A program made the translations under genes and the position numbers. The notes under the pieces are model-generated. The model did not search any database. It was not told the DNA's origin and was given only the letters and a program-made list of their open reading frames with translations. From SCUN01 sp964343975 (lineage in GTDB: Bacteria > Acidobacteriota > Vicinamibacteria > Vicinamibacterales > SCN-69-37), in contig CAYFLU010000003.1 in NCBI GenBank assembly GCA_964343975.1, positions 8,375-72,374 of the forward strand: a DNA stretch of 64,000 nucleotides, read 5' to 3'. Positions 62,485-64,000 of the stretch are shown one piece after another. How positions within the stretch are numbered: the stretch's first letter is position 1; the number at the start of each line of letters is the position of its first letter.

Positions 62485-63222
62485 ATGCTGCCTGCGCTTT
62501 CGGTGCTGATTGAGATCCAGGCGCTCGACACCGCGATCGACGCTGCCCGCAAAACTCTGAACGACTACCCGATCAAAGAGAAATCTGCCGGCGACGGCGT
62601 GACAGCGGCCACGGCGGCACTGAATCACGCCAAGCAGGTCCTCAACGACGCCACGGCGGCGCGCCGGGTGGTCGAGAAGGACATCGCCGGGATCGACACG
62701 CGGCTGGCACGGTTCGAAGAGCACAAGGCCTCGGTCAAGACGAACGAGCAGTTTCACGCCCTCCAACACGAGACGCAGGTCAGCCTGGAGGAGAAGGCGG
62801 GGCTCGAGGAGAAAGTGCTCGAGATGCTCATGGCCGCCGACGGCTTGGCGGCCAACGTGAAGACGGCCGAGGGCCATCTGGCCACGGCCAATGCCGCGCT
62901 CGCGGAGATCCGCGCGCAGTTTGCGAAAGAGAAAGGCGCTCTCGAGGCTGAGATCGCCCGGCTCTCGGCGGAGCGTGCCACGAAGACGCCGTCACTCGAC
63001 AAGGCCACCCTCGCGCGGTACGAGCAGGTGCGCAAGGCCCGGAAGGGGCTCGCGGTGGCGGAACTCGTGAAGGGCCACTGCGTCGCCTGCCACATGGGCG
63101 TGCGGCCGGCCGTGGAAACGCAGATCAAACGCAACGACACGCTGATCCAGTGCGACAGCTGTCAGCGCATCCTGTACTACGTGGCGCCCCCCGCGGCGCC
63201 GGCCGAAGGCACCCCGGCGTGA
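62485..63222 (+). CDS. coiled-coil zinc-ribbon protein (CT398-like)
   Basis: A 245-residue protein: long coiled coil (about residues 10-165, in heptad-like Ala/Leu/Glu/Lys sequence) and a C-terminal zinc ribbon with CVACHMG and CDSCQR (about 190-225). This matches the CT398/c4-type zinc-ribbon family, found widely in bacteria. Function unknown, but members are linked with RNA or DNA processing. The alternative GTG at 62464 would add seven residues. Start chosen because GATAGG precedes it and because family members start here. Confidence 0.82.
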   Translation: MLPALSVLIEIQALDTAIDAARKTLNDYPIKEKSAGDGVTAATAALNHAKQVLNDATAARRVVEKDIAGIDTRLARFEEHKASVKTNEQFHALQHETQVSLEEKAGLEEKVLEMLMAADGLAANVKTAEGHLATANAALAEIRAQFAKEKGALEAEIARLSAERATKTPSLDKATLARYEQVRKARKGLAVAELVKGHCVACHMGVRPAVETQIKRNDTLIQCDSCQRILYYVAPPAAPAEGTPA

Positions 63223-63486
63223 TCGCGACGGCCCACTGGGCCGGGTGCTAAACAAGGATGCCGCCCCTCCTGTTGAACGTCGGCATGGATCTCAGCGATC
63301 AGTTGGGGTAGGGGCCCTCCAGAGCCCCGTATATAGATGTAGCGCCTAGCGCAGTACGCCTCCGGCGCGCAACTGTTCCCGTCATTCGTAACAATCGTTC
63401 TGCCAATCAGTCGATTTCACACGGCCGCAACAGGTCCCGCATAAACTATCGGGCGGTACTTACTCGCTTCGTCTGGAGACTTGTTG

Positions 63487-64000
63487 ATGAATCAGTTGCG
63501 CACTTCCCCGCTGCGCGCCGCCCTGATCGCGGCGTTGTGGCTCGTTACGTTCCTTGCCCTCCCGGCGGCCTCGATGGCGCAGGGTGTGACCACGGCGGCC
63601 GTCACCGGCACCGTGAAAGACGCGTCCGGCTCTGTGGTGCCTGGCGTGAGTGTGACCGCGGTGCACGTGCCGTCGGGCACGCGTTATGAATCGGTCAGCG
63701 ATGCTGACGGTCACTTCTTCATCCCCGGCATGCGTGTCGGCGGCCCGTACACGGTGACCGCGGCGTTGCAGGGCTTCTCGAACGACGAGCGCAAGGACAT
63801 CATGCTGAGCCTCGGCGTTACGCAGACGGTGGACCTCGCGCTGAAGGTCGCGAGCGTCACGGCGACCGAAACGGTCGTCGGCAAGGTCGACCCGGTCTTC
63901 GCGTCGAACCGCACCGGTGCCGCCACGGCGATCACGCGCGACCAGCTCGCGGTGCTCCCGACGGTCAGCGGCCGTATGAACGACATCACGCGCACGACGC
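63487..64000 (+). CDS. TonB-dependent receptor, N-terminal part (truncated by window end)
   Basis: The first 171 residues of a TonB-dependent outer-membrane receptor: signal peptide (residues 1-32), a carboxypeptidase regulatory-like domain (about residues 35-120; GTVKDASGSVVPGVSVTAVH), and the start of the plug (DQLAVLPTVSGRMNDI). The barrel lies beyond the window. Such TonB-receptor-like proteins are abundant in Acidobacteriota. Upstream, 63223-63486 holds no other gene; I see no clear promoter or terminator there, only a weak GGGGC/GCCCC stem. Confidence 0.85.
   Translation, partial: MNQLRTSPLRAALIAALWLVTFLALPAASMAQGVTTAAVTGTVKDASGSVVPGVSVTAVHVPSGTRYESVSDADGHFFIPGMRVGGPYTVTAALQGFSNDERKDIMLSLGVTQTVDLALKVASVTATETVVGKVDPVFASNRTGAATAITRDQLAVLPTVSGRMNDITRTT

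Noticed and set aside
63223..63486. Hairpin GGGGC/GCCCC in the spacer as a terminator
   Set aside because: Only 5 bp with no T-run; too weak to annotate as a terminator.

Overview
The window is a GC-rich chromosomal segment from a Gram-negative bacterium. LptD, TonB-receptor-type and carboxypeptidase-regulatory outer-membrane proteins, PEGA and HAF-repeat proteins and a DUF5117-type metalloprotease together suggest an Acidobacteriota member, perhaps Vicinamibacteria-like. This is inference from gene content; no rRNA gene is present to confirm it. A 100-N scaffold gap (57241-57340) shows the source is a draft assembly, so broken genes here may be biological or assembly-made.

Layout. 75-1253 is ddl (peptidoglycan). 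1254-1689 has no conventional gene but holds a good promoter, two strong terminators and a 16-residue Lys-rich micro-ORF. 1690-3777 (minus) is a HEAT-repeat/cyclophilin lipoprotein. 3889-13255 (plus) runs as a nearly gap-free series: deoxynucleoside kinase, accD, folC, lptD, rfbB, an rmd-like reductase, a fused polyprenol kinase/DUF92 membrane protein and a UbiA prenyltransferase. It links lipid, folate, LPS and isoprenoid metabolism. 13309-18383 carries a radical SAM protein, htpX, a small exported protein, a short MgtE and thiC. 18445-28315 holds a lipoprotein, an RlmI-like methyltransferase, rpiB-glyA-dinG, a TPR protein, yggS-yggU and hutI with a cyclodeaminase. The minus-strand cluster 28461-33578 is a GT2 glycosyltransferase, gltA, lepA and lepB. 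A VapBC-type pair and scoAB follow, then the core information-processing block mutS2-dnaG-rpoD (35883-41952).

Between rpoD and a large secreted metalloprotease (44631) lies an accessory island: short-word repeats, a roughly 245-nt multi-branched inverted repeat, a DUF3883 nuclease-like protein with a small acidic partner, a PAS protein and a second VapBC pair. 44631-50578 holds secreted or exported enzymes (metalloprotease, HpcH-like aldolase, Tat-type amidase), a CAU-anticodon tRNA and a zinc-ribbon protein. 50603-52846 is a hybrid sensor kinase with two lesions. Further on are a GH27 enzyme, a PEGA protein, an aldehyde dehydrogenase, a HAF-repeat secreted protein spanning the N gap, two abutting truncated genes (59776-60580), a P1B-type metal ATPase, a CT398-like coiled-coil zinc-ribbon protein and the start of a TonB-dependent receptor that runs off the window.

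Regulation visible in sequence: several genes have a TATAAT-like -10 element ending only 7-12 nt before the start codon (ddl, the kinase at 3889, the gene at 15147, rpiB, rpoD, the metalloprotease), which suggests leaderless or near-leaderless transcripts. The points most worth a second look are the structured element plus DUF3883 island, the polyprenol kinase/DUF92 fusion beside UbiA, the micro-ORF unit at 1254-1689, and the family of locus-specific short-word repeats.
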